64,000 nucleotides of DNA, taken from NCBI GenBank assembly GCA_002840895.1, contig PHCZ01000002.1, positions 186,231 to 250,230 of the forward strand, written 5' to 3'. The first letter of the stretch is position 1. Each line of letters starts with the position of its first letter. The notes below the pieces were generated by a model. That model worked only from the letters and a program-made list of their open reading frames with translations. It was not told where the DNA came from and searched no databases. Shown piece after piece: positions 17,446 through 26,115 of the stretch. A program made the translations under genes and the position numbers. Origin of the DNA: Bacteroidetes bacterium HGW-Bacteroidetes-8 (lineage in GTDB: Bacteria > Bacteroidota > Bacteroidia > Bacteroidales > UBA932).

Positions 17446-19401
17446 ATGAAGAACCTGAAAAAAAACTGGTTCCGCCATTTAATACAATGGGGAACTCTAA
17501 TTGCGATTATCATCATCCTGACAAAGGTATTCGGGAATGAGAGCGCAGATCCTGAAGCTTACTGCCCATTTGGGGGACTCCAGACTCTGGGAACCTATCT
17601 TGTGGCCGGCTCTATGGCCTGCAGTATGACGGCAACACAAATTATGATGGGAGTTGTGCTGGCTCTGGGAGTAATACTCTTCAGCAAACTTTTTTGCGGT
17701 TATCTATGCCCATTGGGCTGGGCAACCGAATATCTGGCAAAACTACGCAAAAAACTAAAGATCAAAGAGATCGTAATTAATTATGGCACTATTGCAGATA
17801 AAGCTCTGCGCCTTTTTAAATATGTTCTTCTTTTCTGGATCTTCTACACAACCGTAAACAGTTCTGAGCTCTTCTGCAAAAATTTTGACCCTTATTACGC
17901 TGCTGCTACAGGGTTCAAAGGTGAGCTTACAATGTGGATGGCTCTTTTGGCAATTGCTATTTTTGTACTTGGCAATCTATTTGTTAAGATGTTCTGGTGC
18001 AAATATCTCTGCCCACTTGGAGCACTCAGCAATATCTTTAAATATGCAATAACTTTTGCAGTACTTGTTGGAATTTTTGCCCTTATTAATTATAGCGGAC
18101 TTGCAGTTTCGTGGGTATATCTGCTTGGTGCAGCCTCTTTGATAGGCTATCTTTGGGAGATTCTTTATCTTGAGGTTAAGGTGTTCCCTCTTCTTAAAGT
18201 TGTAAGATCTACCGAAAAGTGTAATGACTGCGGTCTTTGCGCAAAAAAATGTCCTTACGGAATTAATGTAGATAAAGTTGGTTCAGTTAAAAATGTTGAT
18301 TGTAACCTTTGCGGAGAGTGTATAGCCAGTTGTAACCAGGATGCTCTTACCTTCGGAGGCAAAAAGAGTTTTAGATGGGTTCCTGCAATCCTTACAATTG
18401 TACTGTTTGCTGCAGCCTTCTTCCTTGGAAGAACAATGGAACTCCCAACAATTGATATTAGATGGGGAGACGAAGCAAAACACGAACAGCTGGAGAAATT
18501 CCGCGTTGAGGGTCTTCGCTCCGTTAAATGCTATGGTAGCTCAATGGCATTCTCTGCCACTCTCAAAAAAATACCTGGAGTATACGGAGTTGCTACTTTT
18601 GTAAAACACTCAAAAGTTGATATCTACTATGTACCTTCTGAGGTTACAGAGGAGAAGATACGCGAGATGATTTATGTTCCTTCAAAATTCAAGATTGCAA
18701 CCCCACCTGTTGAGGCTCAGCAGATAAAGGTCATTACAATCTATACCGAGAAGATGTACGACAGGATGGATCCTAACTACCTTGGCCTTCAGTTCAGAAA
18801 CTCCGGCAAAGGGTACTATGGAATTGAAACTGAGTACTCTTGCCCATTAACTGTCAGGCTCTATATGGATATAAATGAACCTGTAGATGAAAAGTTCTTT
18901 AAAGAGATGGTTGAGCTTAAACAACTTGAGATGGCGGTTCACGGCGGCGGTGTTAATATCGTTGATGTAGATTTTGAGTACATCGGTCTTGCAGAGGGCT
19001 CGGACACAATCACAAGAAGAGAGTTCCTGGAGCGTCAGTTTAATAAGTTCTCTGTGCCATTCAAAAAGAATCAGGAGGGCTGGGACGGCAAAAACGCTGC
19101 AGTATACGAACTTGTCTATCCAAATCTAGACAAGCCCCTTATCACAAGAAACCTTCCTTATCTCTCAAATCACCTATCTCAGCTTGAGGGATTCCTCTCT
19201 ATTGAGACAACCCTTAATGAGAGTGATGAGTACTGCTTTAGAATTACCTACAGGGCAGATGTTCTTAACGATGATAAGATATGGGAGGCACTGAACAAAA
19301 CTAAATGGACCATCAAAAACAAAGATGGTGTTATGGAAGAGGTAGATCCAAAATTCGCTTTTGAAACCAAAGGCGCTACCAAAGCGATTACCAAAGAGTA
19401 G
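17446..19401 (+). CDS. NapH/NosR-like membrane 4Fe-4S protein with C-terminal HMA-like domain
   Basis: A 651-residue membrane protein. The N-terminal half has about five or six membrane helices with Cys-Pro motifs: YCPFGGLQTL, CGYLCPLGW and CKYLCPLGA, as in NapH, NosR C-terminus and CcoG. Two ferredoxin 4Fe-4S sites follow (CNDCGLCAKKCPYG and CNLCGECIASCNQ, about residues 260-300). A further helix leads to a region (about 350-420) resembling a heavy-metal-associated domain, VEGLRSVKCYGSSMAFSATL, but with one Cys instead of CxxC. It probably moves electrons across the inner membrane, perhaps for metal reduction (inference). It heads an operon with S46 and M16 peptidases and is divergent from a TonB receptor. 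Confidence 0.78.
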   Translation: MKNLKKNWFRHLIQWGTLIAIIIILTKVFGNESADPEAYCPFGGLQTLGTYLVAGSMACSMTATQIMMGVVLALGVILFSKLFCGYLCPLGWATEYLAKLRKKLKIKEIVINYGTIADKALRLFKYVLLFWIFYTTVNSSELFCKNFDPYYAAATGFKGELTMWMALLAIAIFVLGNLFVKMFWCKYLCPLGALSNIFKYAITFAVLVGIFALINYSGLAVSWVYLLGAASLIGYLWEILYLEVKVFPLLKVVRSTEKCNDCGLCAKKCPYGINVDKVGSVKNVDCNLCGECIASCNQDALTFGGKKSFRWVPAILTIVLFAAAFFLGRTMELPTIDIRWGDEAKHEQLEKFRVEGLRSVKCYGSSMAFSATLKKIPGVYGVATFVKHSKVDIYYVPSEVTEEKIREMIYVPSKFKIATPPVEAQQIKVITIYTEKMYDRMDPNYLGLQFRNSGKGYYGIETEYSCPLTVRLYMDINEPVDEKFFKEMVELKQLEMAVHGGGVNIVDVDFEYIGLAEGSDTITRREFLERQFNKFSVPFKKNQEGWDGKNAAVYELVYPNLDKPLITRNLPYLSNHLSQLEGFLSIETTLNESDEYCFRITYRADVLNDDKIWEALNKTKWTIKNKDGVMEEVDPKFAFETKGATKAITKE

Positions 19402-19433
19402 TTGCATCATATATTTAACGGCAAATAAAATAG

Positions 19434-21602
19434 ATGAGACATTTAATTAAAGTTACAACTCTCTTCACCCTGCTCTTGATATTAACACCATCAAGGGCAG
19501 ATGAGGGGATGTGGTTAATTAACCTGCTGGATAAAAACCTCACCTCAAAGATGAGAAATGCAGGATTGAAGATTGACCCAAAAGTTATTTACGACGAGAA
19601 CACCGCCTCCATAAGTGACGCGGTAGTAGCACTGGATTTCGGTTGCACCGGAAGTATAATCTCCAAAGATGGTCTGCTAATAACAAACCACCACTGCGCT
19701 TACGGTGACGTACACGCACTGAGCACCCCGGACAAAAACTATCTTGAAGATGGTTTCTGGGCGATGAAAAGAGACCAGGAGATTTACATTAACGGCAAGT
19801 CTGTCTACTTCCTGAGAAAGGTGGAGGATGTCTCCGACCAGGTAAAGAGAGTTTCTGACTCTCTAAAAGCCGGCGGGCAACCATCGGGGATGAGAAAAAT
19901 CTCATCTGTAATGGAGGGAGATGCCAATAAGCGTAGCGGAATGGAGAGTATGCTTATGTCAATGTGGAGAGGCTCAAAGTATTATATGTTCTACTATGAG
20001 GTCTACACAGACATCCGACTTGTGGGAGCTCCTCCTGTATCTATTGCTGCCTATGGCGGTGAAACAGATAACTGGGAGTGGCCGCAGCATAAAGGAGACT
20101 TTGCACTCTACAGAGTTTACGGAGGCAAAGATGGGAAACCTGCTAAGTACTCTGTTAACAATGTTCCCATTACACCAAAAAAAGTGCTCAACATCTCCAC
20201 CAAAGGGGTAAAAGAGGGTGATTACACAATGGTTATGGGATTTCCCGGCAGAACAAACCGCTACAACTCCTCTTTTGGAGTAAATGAAAAGGAGAGGGTT
20301 ACAAACCCGGTATCGGTAAAGCTTCGCAAGGGCAAATTGCAGATTATGAACAGCTTTATGGAGGTAGATCCCGCCGTAAGACTTAAATATGCAGATCATT
20401 ACTTCAGTATTAGCAATGTACAAGAGCTAATGGCAGGAGAGGTTACCAACTTCAGACGTTTTGGTGTAGTAGACATCAAAAAGAGTCAGGAGGGTGAACT
20501 TCAGAGCTGGATAATGAGCGACCCGGAGAGAGCAAAAAAATGGGGTGATCTTCTAAAAAAGATGGAGGATAGCTACAATAAACTAGAGAAAATTGCAAGA
20601 GCCAGGAAATATTTTCAGGAGACAATGGTTGCAGGTCAAGGTTTTATCTATATGGGAAACCGCACCAACTCTCTTAAAACAGCAAAAGATAGAGAGAAGC
20701 TGGATACTCTAAAGGTGGGCAGTGAGCATCACAAGACACTTATAAGAAACATAGAAAGTGGTTATGAGTCTTGTGACCTGAGGGTTGAGAAAGAGTTGAT
20801 GCTATATCAGCTGCGCGAATTTCTTGGCGCTGTTCCGGAAGAGTACTGGGGAGATTACATCCGCAGGCTTTATAAGGAGTTTTATGGCGACAGTAAATTG
20901 ATGACAGACTATATCTTTGAAAACTCAATAATTCTCAACCCGGATAGATTCCGTGCTACTGTGAGTAAAGATCAGCCGATAGACCTCTATATTGAAGACC
21001 CTATATCACAGCTCTCCAGATCTGCCAAAATTACTGAGTTCAACAGTGACGAGGCAAAGATTATGAATGGCGAGAGCGTTTATGATATGGAGGCCTACTA
21101 CACCCGGCTTGTTTACCAGATGAACAAAGAGAAGGGGGCGGTTCAGTACCCCGATGCTAACTCCACAATGAGGCTCACATACGGAACAGTGGGACCTATT
21201 AACCCTTCCGACGGAATTTACTACAGTTCTCAAAGTACAACACAAGGGTTCATAGATAAATACAACCCGGATAATTACGAATTCAACATCAAACCGGAAG
21301 TTCTCTCTCTCCTTAAATCCAAAGATTGGGGCAGATGGGGTGAGAAAGGCAAGTTGTATGTTAACTTCCTCTCAAATAACGATATCACAGGAGGAAACTC
21401 CGGGAGCCCTGTTCTCAACGCAAAAGGAGAGCTTATAGGACTCGCGTTTGACGGAAATAAAGAGTCTCTGGCGGGTGATGCATACTTCCATCCTCAGATG
21501 AATAAATGTGTCAATGTAGATATTCGATATGTCCTTTGGGTTATCGAGAAATATGCAAAGGCAAATCACCTGATAGAGGAGATGAACTTCTCCACAAAAT
21601 AG
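19434..21602 (+). CDS. S46 family dipeptidyl-peptidase, DPP7-type (second copy)
   Basis: A 722-residue exported serine peptidase, similar along its length to the protein encoded at 9177-11348. After the signal peptide the mature chain starts near ADEGMWLINLLDK. The triad is NHHC at residues 85-88, Asp in GGETDNWEWPQH and S656 in GGNSGSPVLNA. The specificity position 18 residues after Ser is Gly (FDGN), as in DPP7. It starts 32 bases after the Fe-S gene and ends 9 bases before an M16 peptidase, so all three are likely cotranscribed. Together they supply dipeptides in the periplasm. Confidence 0.93.
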   Translation: MRHLIKVTTLFTLLLILTPSRADEGMWLINLLDKNLTSKMRNAGLKIDPKVIYDENTASISDAVVALDFGCTGSIISKDGLLITNHHCAYGDVHALSTPDKNYLEDGFWAMKRDQEIYINGKSVYFLRKVEDVSDQVKRVSDSLKAGGQPSGMRKISSVMEGDANKRSGMESMLMSMWRGSKYYMFYYEVYTDIRLVGAPPVSIAAYGGETDNWEWPQHKGDFALYRVYGGKDGKPAKYSVNNVPITPKKVLNISTKGVKEGDYTMVMGFPGRTNRYNSSFGVNEKERVTNPVSVKLRKGKLQIMNSFMEVDPAVRLKYADHYFSISNVQELMAGEVTNFRRFGVVDIKKSQEGELQSWIMSDPERAKKWGDLLKKMEDSYNKLEKIARARKYFQETMVAGQGFIYMGNRTNSLKTAKDREKLDTLKVGSEHHKTLIRNIESGYESCDLRVEKELMLYQLREFLGAVPEEYWGDYIRRLYKEFYGDSKLMTDYIFENSIILNPDRFRATVSKDQPIDLYIEDPISQLSRSAKITEFNSDEAKIMNGESVYDMEAYYTRLVYQMNKEKGAVQYPDANSTMRLTYGTVGPINPSDGIYYSSQSTTQGFIDKYNPDNYEFNIKPEVLSLLKSKDWGRWGEKGKLYVNFLSNNDITGGNSGSPVLNAKGELIGLAFDGNKESLAGDAYFHPQMNKCVNVDIRYVLWVIEKYAKANHLIEEMNFSTK

Positions 21603-21611
21603 AGAGAGAAT

Positions 21612-24464
21612 ATGAACCAAATAAAAAGAGTAACCATCCTGCTCTTGGTAGCCGTAATAGGCATCACAGCAGGGTTTGCGCAGAGTTTTGATGTTACATC
21701 ACCACTGCCTGCAGATACTAACTTTAAAATAGGTAAGCTCGAAAACGGGCTTACCTATTATATCCGACACGCCACAAACCCTGCGGGGAGAGCCGAATTC
21801 TTTATTGTACATAATGTAGGCTCACTTCAGGAGAATGATAATCAGCGTGGGCTGGCTCACTTTCTTGAACATATGGCATTTAACGGCACTAAAAACTTTC
21901 CTAAAAAACAGCTGCTGGAGTATTTCGGCAGCATTGGGGTTAAGTTCGGAGCCAACATAAATGCATACACCTCAATGGAGAGAACTGTATATAATATATC
22001 TGCAGTTCCTGTGCAAAGAGGTGTTGTGATTGATTCTGCCCTTTTAGCACTTCACGACTGGTCTCACTACATCTCCTGCGAACCGGCAGAGGTAGAGGCA
22101 GAGCGAGGGGTTGTAAGAGAGGAGTGGCGCAGGGGAGATGACGCCAGAACCAGAATGATGAAGGGAATTACACGTTTTGAGCAGAGCGGGTCACGTTTTG
22201 CCCAGAGAGATGTAATTGGCCTTCCCGAAATTATAAACACCTTCACCCGCGAGACCCTTGTAGATTATTACCACAAATGGTACCGTCCGGATTTACAGGC
22301 TGTTATTGTTGTAGGAGATATAGATGTCGCAGATATAGAGAAGAGGATTATAGAACGATTTTCAACTATTCCTAAGGTAGAGAACGGAGCTGTAAGAGAG
22401 TCTTACTCCATCCCTGAAAATAAAAAACCGATAGTAGGGTTCCATACAGACCCCGAGTCTAAAGCGCTTTCAGTAAGAATGACAATAAAGATCCCTCACC
22501 TCTCTGTAGCAAAGAGGCATACAGCAGAGGCCCTGTATGATGAGCTGATCAAGAATCTTTTCCTGGATATGTTCAAGGTTCGCTGCCAGGTTGCAGTGGA
22601 GGGATCAGACTCACTTACAAGAGCTCTTATACCTGTATTCGGGAGTATAAGCTACGCCAGCGGCACCTTCACCACCACCTCGCTTCCTGTGAATAATAAA
22701 TCTACCCTCAATGCACTTAAAGCGGTATTTATTGAGGTTGAGAGAGTGAAGCAACACGGTTTTGAACAGGATGAGCTGGACGCTGCCCTTATAAGAGTAA
22801 AAAAACAGTGGGAGGGATTCCATAAGAGAGTGGCTAAACCGAAAAATGAAGAGTATGTCTCTGCAGCTGTTGAGCACTTTACACGAAATAACCCCCTCTT
22901 AAACATAGATGCATATTTTGGGCTTTCAAAAGAGATACTTGGCAAGATTACACTTGAAGATGTTAATTCATCTGTTTCAAGAATTATCACCGATGAGAAT
23001 CGTGTTATAATATTTGCTATTCCTGAGAGTGATAAGATATATCTTCCTACCGAAGACGATGTTCTCTCCCTGTTGGATGAGGTGAAAAACAGCTCATTGG
23101 ACAAATTCACCCCGGTAACAGACAAAGAGATCTCCACAACTAAAGAGATAATCGCGGGTAAGATTTTGAAAACAAAAGCTCTTACATCTAAAGATCTCAA
23201 TATAACCTACGAAAAACAGCTCGACTCGACAACTGAGTGGTTGCTGGAGAACGGAGCAAGGGTTATTTGGAAAGAGAGCTATGGTGGTACCGATAAGATT
23301 ATCCGTATGAAAGCATTCCGCAACGGTGGCTATGCACTTCCACACAACATCGGAGAGATTAAAGTACTAGAGCAATTCCTTTCAAGACTCAGTGTTAACG
23401 GGCTTAACAAAAACGAGAGAGCCAAATGGAGTTCAAAAAAAGGGGTCTCAGTAAGCTGTGGTATCAGCTACAGAAGCAATGATTTTTCCGGAACATTTAA
23501 TAATGTAAAGGAGGCAGAAGATATGTTCCGTCTGCTCTATCTCTACTTCACAGATGTCTCTGTTGACGATCGTGAGTTGAAAAACTTCAAGAGTCAACTG
23601 CTTAAGAACCTCTCGACAGATAAGGGTGAGGCAAACAGTTATAAAGACTCTGTTAATAAGTTGCGTTTTGCTGTAAATCCGACTCATTTCAAATACGACT
23701 CTGCCTATGTAAACTCAATTACCGCAGATATGATTATGCAACTCTACAGTAATCAATTTATGAACCCTGCAGGTTACACATTTGTATTTAGCGGACCTAT
23801 GGAGGCTTCAAAGGGCAAAGAGCTTACAGAGAAGTATATCGCCTCAATAAAAGGGTCGAAATATAAGGCGCCGAAACTAAACTACAGAGAGGCAACAGTT
23901 AAAGATGGTGAGGTTGAACTTCGTTACAAAGCAAAAAATATGCTCAGCACAAAGGCAGAGGTAACCAGAACTTACCACGGCAAAACCGAGTATAGTGCAG
24001 AGAATAACCTTATGGCCAAGTTTATAACCTATATCCTAAGGGACAGATATATGAAATCTATCCGGGAAGAGCGTGGAGGAACATATCACGTAGGAGTTAC
24101 AGGCGATATAACAAAATACCCGAAAACAATATGCAAGTTCACAATAGAATTTGATACCGATCCTGCTCTTGTAACGGATTTGTTAGAAGTTGTTCAGATG
24201 GAGATAGACAACCTGGTTAAGAGTGGCCCTACAGAAAAAGAGATGAAAGAGATAAAACTCTATTTATCTAAAGTTTATCAGGACCAAAAAGATGATCCGG
24301 CCTGGGTCTCCATTATTACCAATGCTATTATTGGTGAACAAGACCTAAGACTGGAGGAGAAGAAGCTTCTGGACAAGATGAATTCCGCTGATATTCATAA
24401 ATTTGCTACCACAATTTTTAATGCCGGTAACAGAATGACATTTGTTTTTGAACCGCAGTTGTAA
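21612..24464 (+). CDS. M16 family zinc metallopeptidase, two-domain, exported
   Basis: A 950-residue insulinase-type peptidase with a signal peptide (...GITAGFAQSF). The inverted zinc motif is H83-F-L-E-H87 in LAHFLEHMAFNGT, with the downstream Glu in EVEAERGVVREEW. Two M16 halves are present: the active one (about 40-250) and an inactive C-terminal repeat without HxxEH, together forming the clam-shell chamber. The ERGG-like segment REERGGTYHVGV near residue 825 fits the R/Y motif that binds substrate. It degrades peptides in the periplasm or at the surface. It follows the S46 gene by 9 bases. Confidence 0.93.
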   Translation: MNQIKRVTILLLVAVIGITAGFAQSFDVTSPLPADTNFKIGKLENGLTYYIRHATNPAGRAEFFIVHNVGSLQENDNQRGLAHFLEHMAFNGTKNFPKKQLLEYFGSIGVKFGANINAYTSMERTVYNISAVPVQRGVVIDSALLALHDWSHYISCEPAEVEAERGVVREEWRRGDDARTRMMKGITRFEQSGSRFAQRDVIGLPEIINTFTRETLVDYYHKWYRPDLQAVIVVGDIDVADIEKRIIERFSTIPKVENGAVRESYSIPENKKPIVGFHTDPESKALSVRMTIKIPHLSVAKRHTAEALYDELIKNLFLDMFKVRCQVAVEGSDSLTRALIPVFGSISYASGTFTTTSLPVNNKSTLNALKAVFIEVERVKQHGFEQDELDAALIRVKKQWEGFHKRVAKPKNEEYVSAAVEHFTRNNPLLNIDAYFGLSKEILGKITLEDVNSSVSRIITDENRVIIFAIPESDKIYLPTEDDVLSLLDEVKNSSLDKFTPVTDKEISTTKEIIAGKILKTKALTSKDLNITYEKQLDSTTEWLLENGARVIWKESYGGTDKIIRMKAFRNGGYALPHNIGEIKVLEQFLSRLSVNGLNKNERAKWSSKKGVSVSCGISYRSNDFSGTFNNVKEAEDMFRLLYLYFTDVSVDDRELKNFKSQLLKNLSTDKGEANSYKDSVNKLRFAVNPTHFKYDSAYVNSITADMIMQLYSNQFMNPAGYTFVFSGPMEASKGKELTEKYIASIKGSKYKAPKLNYREATVKDGEVELRYKAKNMLSTKAEVTRTYHGKTEYSAENNLMAKFITYILRDRYMKSIREERGGTYHVGVTGDITKYPKTICKFTIEFDTDPALVTDLLEVVQMEIDNLVKSGPTEKEMKEIKLYLSKVYQDQKDDPAWVSIITNAIIGEQDLRLEEKKLLDKMNSADIHKFATTIFNAGNRMTFVFEPQL

Positions 24465-24509
24465 ATGTGGCAAACTCTTTGATTGTGTTATCTTATAATA
24501 CTTTTTATT

Positions 24510-24896
24510 ATGAAAAAAATAATTTTCGCACTTTTGGCTCTCACTATTATTGTGAGCAGTTGCGGTCCTACTGTCTATGTTACCCGTGATCAGAGAAAAC
24601 AGGGTTTTGAAACCCGAAAGATTAACGAACACCGGACAGATTACAATAGGAGAAGGGGTGTTAACGGATCACTTATTTTTATCAAAGAGAGCTCCAGACA
24701 CGATAGAATAACCGTTGTAGTTGACGACAAAATCCGGTTTGATATGAGTAATGATCATCGCAAAAGAGATTCAAAGATGAGACAACTCAGGTTAAAACCA
24801 GGGCGACACGACATTAAGATCTTCGTTAACGGAAAGTTGATTGACCAGAGAAGTTACAATGTGGTGCCAAACAGAGATATCAGAATATCTTTATAG
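24510..24896 (+). CDS. Small basic lipoprotein, function unknown
   Basis: The ATG at 24510 is preferred over an upstream TTG-type start because it gives a clean lipoprotein signal (MKKIIFALLALTIIVSSC, Cys18). The mature part, about 110 residues, is rich in Arg, Lys and Asp and ends in a beta-rich segment (LRLKPGRHDIKIFVNGKLIDQ) resembling a PEGA or carboxypeptidase-like sandwich with the typical LKPGxHxI turn. Family not recognised. It lies 45 bases after the M16 gene and converges with the Lnb-type gene 11 bases away. Confidence 0.72.
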   Translation: MKKIIFALLALTIIVSSCGPTVYVTRDQRKQGFETRKINEHRTDYNRRRGVNGSLIFIKESSRHDRITVVVDDKIRFDMSNDHRKRDSKMRQLRLKPGRHDIKIFVNGKLIDQRSYNVVPNRDIRISL

Positions 24897-24907
24897 GAGG
24901 AGAACAA

Positions 24908-26050
24908 CTATTTGCCCCTTTTACAGAGAATCCTTCCTAAAAAGCTAAATGCCAGAGTTATAACAATTACCACAAACCCTGGCTCGGCATACTGGATTTT
25001 GTTAGCCCACACAATCTGAAGAATCGCAAGAGAGACCAGAGAGATTGCAGATAGCAATCTCTCTGTTTTTTTCCACCCCCCTAACGATGCAATTACCACA
25101 AAAATAAAGAGCGGATTACACCAAAGGAGGTTATAGTTTGAGTAGAGCTCTCTATGCTCTGTTATTAATATTATTACAGTTAAGAGTGCTCCAAGAGCAG
25201 AGATTAATGTAACATAAAGGTTATCTGCCCACCCCGAACAACCCCTCTTTAAAAAGAGGAAGATGACTAGAATAAGAAGCACAAGCAGAGTTGCTACCGG
25301 AGTGGTTATGAAATTCAAAAAACCTCTACTCTTCTCAGAAATTTGATTATCTGCAATCAATACAATCTCTTTGGCGACAAAAGGTTCTGTCCCGTTTTGG
25401 CTTTGAGCAAGTACTGAGTAGAGGTTTTCCGGCAAAAACATACTCTGCCATAAGTCTATCTCTCTGTCCAGAGTTGAACCCAGAATGAGATTGATTCCAA
25501 ATTTTGTCCATCCCTTTATATAGCCATTAATCAGCTCTCTATCTGTAACCTGAGCACTTTTTGGAAGAGTCTCTTGGTTTGAATCTGTAACCGAGTAGAT
25601 AATATCCCTGAGTTCCGAAGTGCAGTTCTTATATAGGAAGCTGTAGAGGTAGTATCTGTTCTGTGGCCTGTAGAGATACTCCAGTCGTGCCATAATTTTA
25701 TCGTTCTGTTCATCTGTAAGATTGAGCTTCTGCTCCTTAACCCCTCTGTTTTCCCAGCGGTACTGCTCCATAAAATCTGGCATAGTTTGAATCCCGAGCA
25801 GATATTTTAACTGACCCTTTACGAATTTTGAGTAGAAATTTGGGGTATTAAAATCGAAGAGACCAAAATTGAACACCACGTCCCTGCCGGATTGAGGATA
25901 CCAGGCTCTGAGTGCGCTATGGCCAAAGATTGAGTATAGCTCATTGCCACTCGAGCAGGTTAAAAGAGAGATCTCCGGCCGCTCTGCAAGAGCTCTATCC
26001 GGTATAAAAACTGCAAATATTAAAAGCCACTTCAGAAAATATCTTTTCAT
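24908..26050 (-). CDS. Lnb-type (DUF4105) membrane protein, putative lipoprotein N-acyltransferase
   Basis: A 380-residue protein with a signal peptide, a periplasmic papain-like domain (about 25-240) and five hydrophobic segments in the C-terminal third. Catalytic-type residues are H44 in SIFGHSALR and C143 in YKNCTSELRD. The N-terminal domain is DUF4105, now called Lnb_N; a Bacteroides member was reported as the N-acyltransferase that completes lipoprotein triacylation in a phylum lacking Lnt (recollection, not checked). That role suits a window with many lipoproteins. Other DUF4105 members have no assigned role, so I treat the function as putative. Confidence 0.78.
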   Translation of the reverse strand: MKRYFLKWLLIFAVFIPDRALAERPEISLLTCSSGNELYSIFGHSALRAWYPQSGRDVVFNFGLFDFNTPNFYSKFVKGQLKYLLGIQTMPDFMEQYRWENRGVKEQKLNLTDEQNDKIMARLEYLYRPQNRYYLYSFLYKNCTSELRDIIYSVTDSNQETLPKSAQVTDRELINGYIKGWTKFGINLILGSTLDREIDLWQSMFLPENLYSVLAQSQNGTEPFVAKEIVLIADNQISEKSRGFLNFITTPVATLLVLLILVIFLFLKRGCSGWADNLYVTLISALGALLTVIILITEHRELYSNYNLLWCNPLFIFVVIASLGGWKKTERLLSAISLVSLAILQIVWANKIQYAEPGFVVIVITLAFSFLGRILCKRGK

Positions 26051-26115
26051 ATAATTCTCAATTCTAATCTACTCTATCCAATTTGCTTAAATTTAAACAT
26101 CTCTCCCGGATCCAT

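Noticed and set aside
24467..24484. GTGGCAAACTCTTTGATT, GG-N10-GA like the promoter at 44725, before a small lipoprotein gene
   Set aside because: Poorer -24 match, overlaps the end of the M16 gene context and has no dyad or activator; could be real but is too weak to list.
24499..24506. TACTTTTT as a -7 element for the small lipoprotein
   Set aside because: It lies four bases from the ATG, so transcription would start inside the coding region, and the last base does not match.
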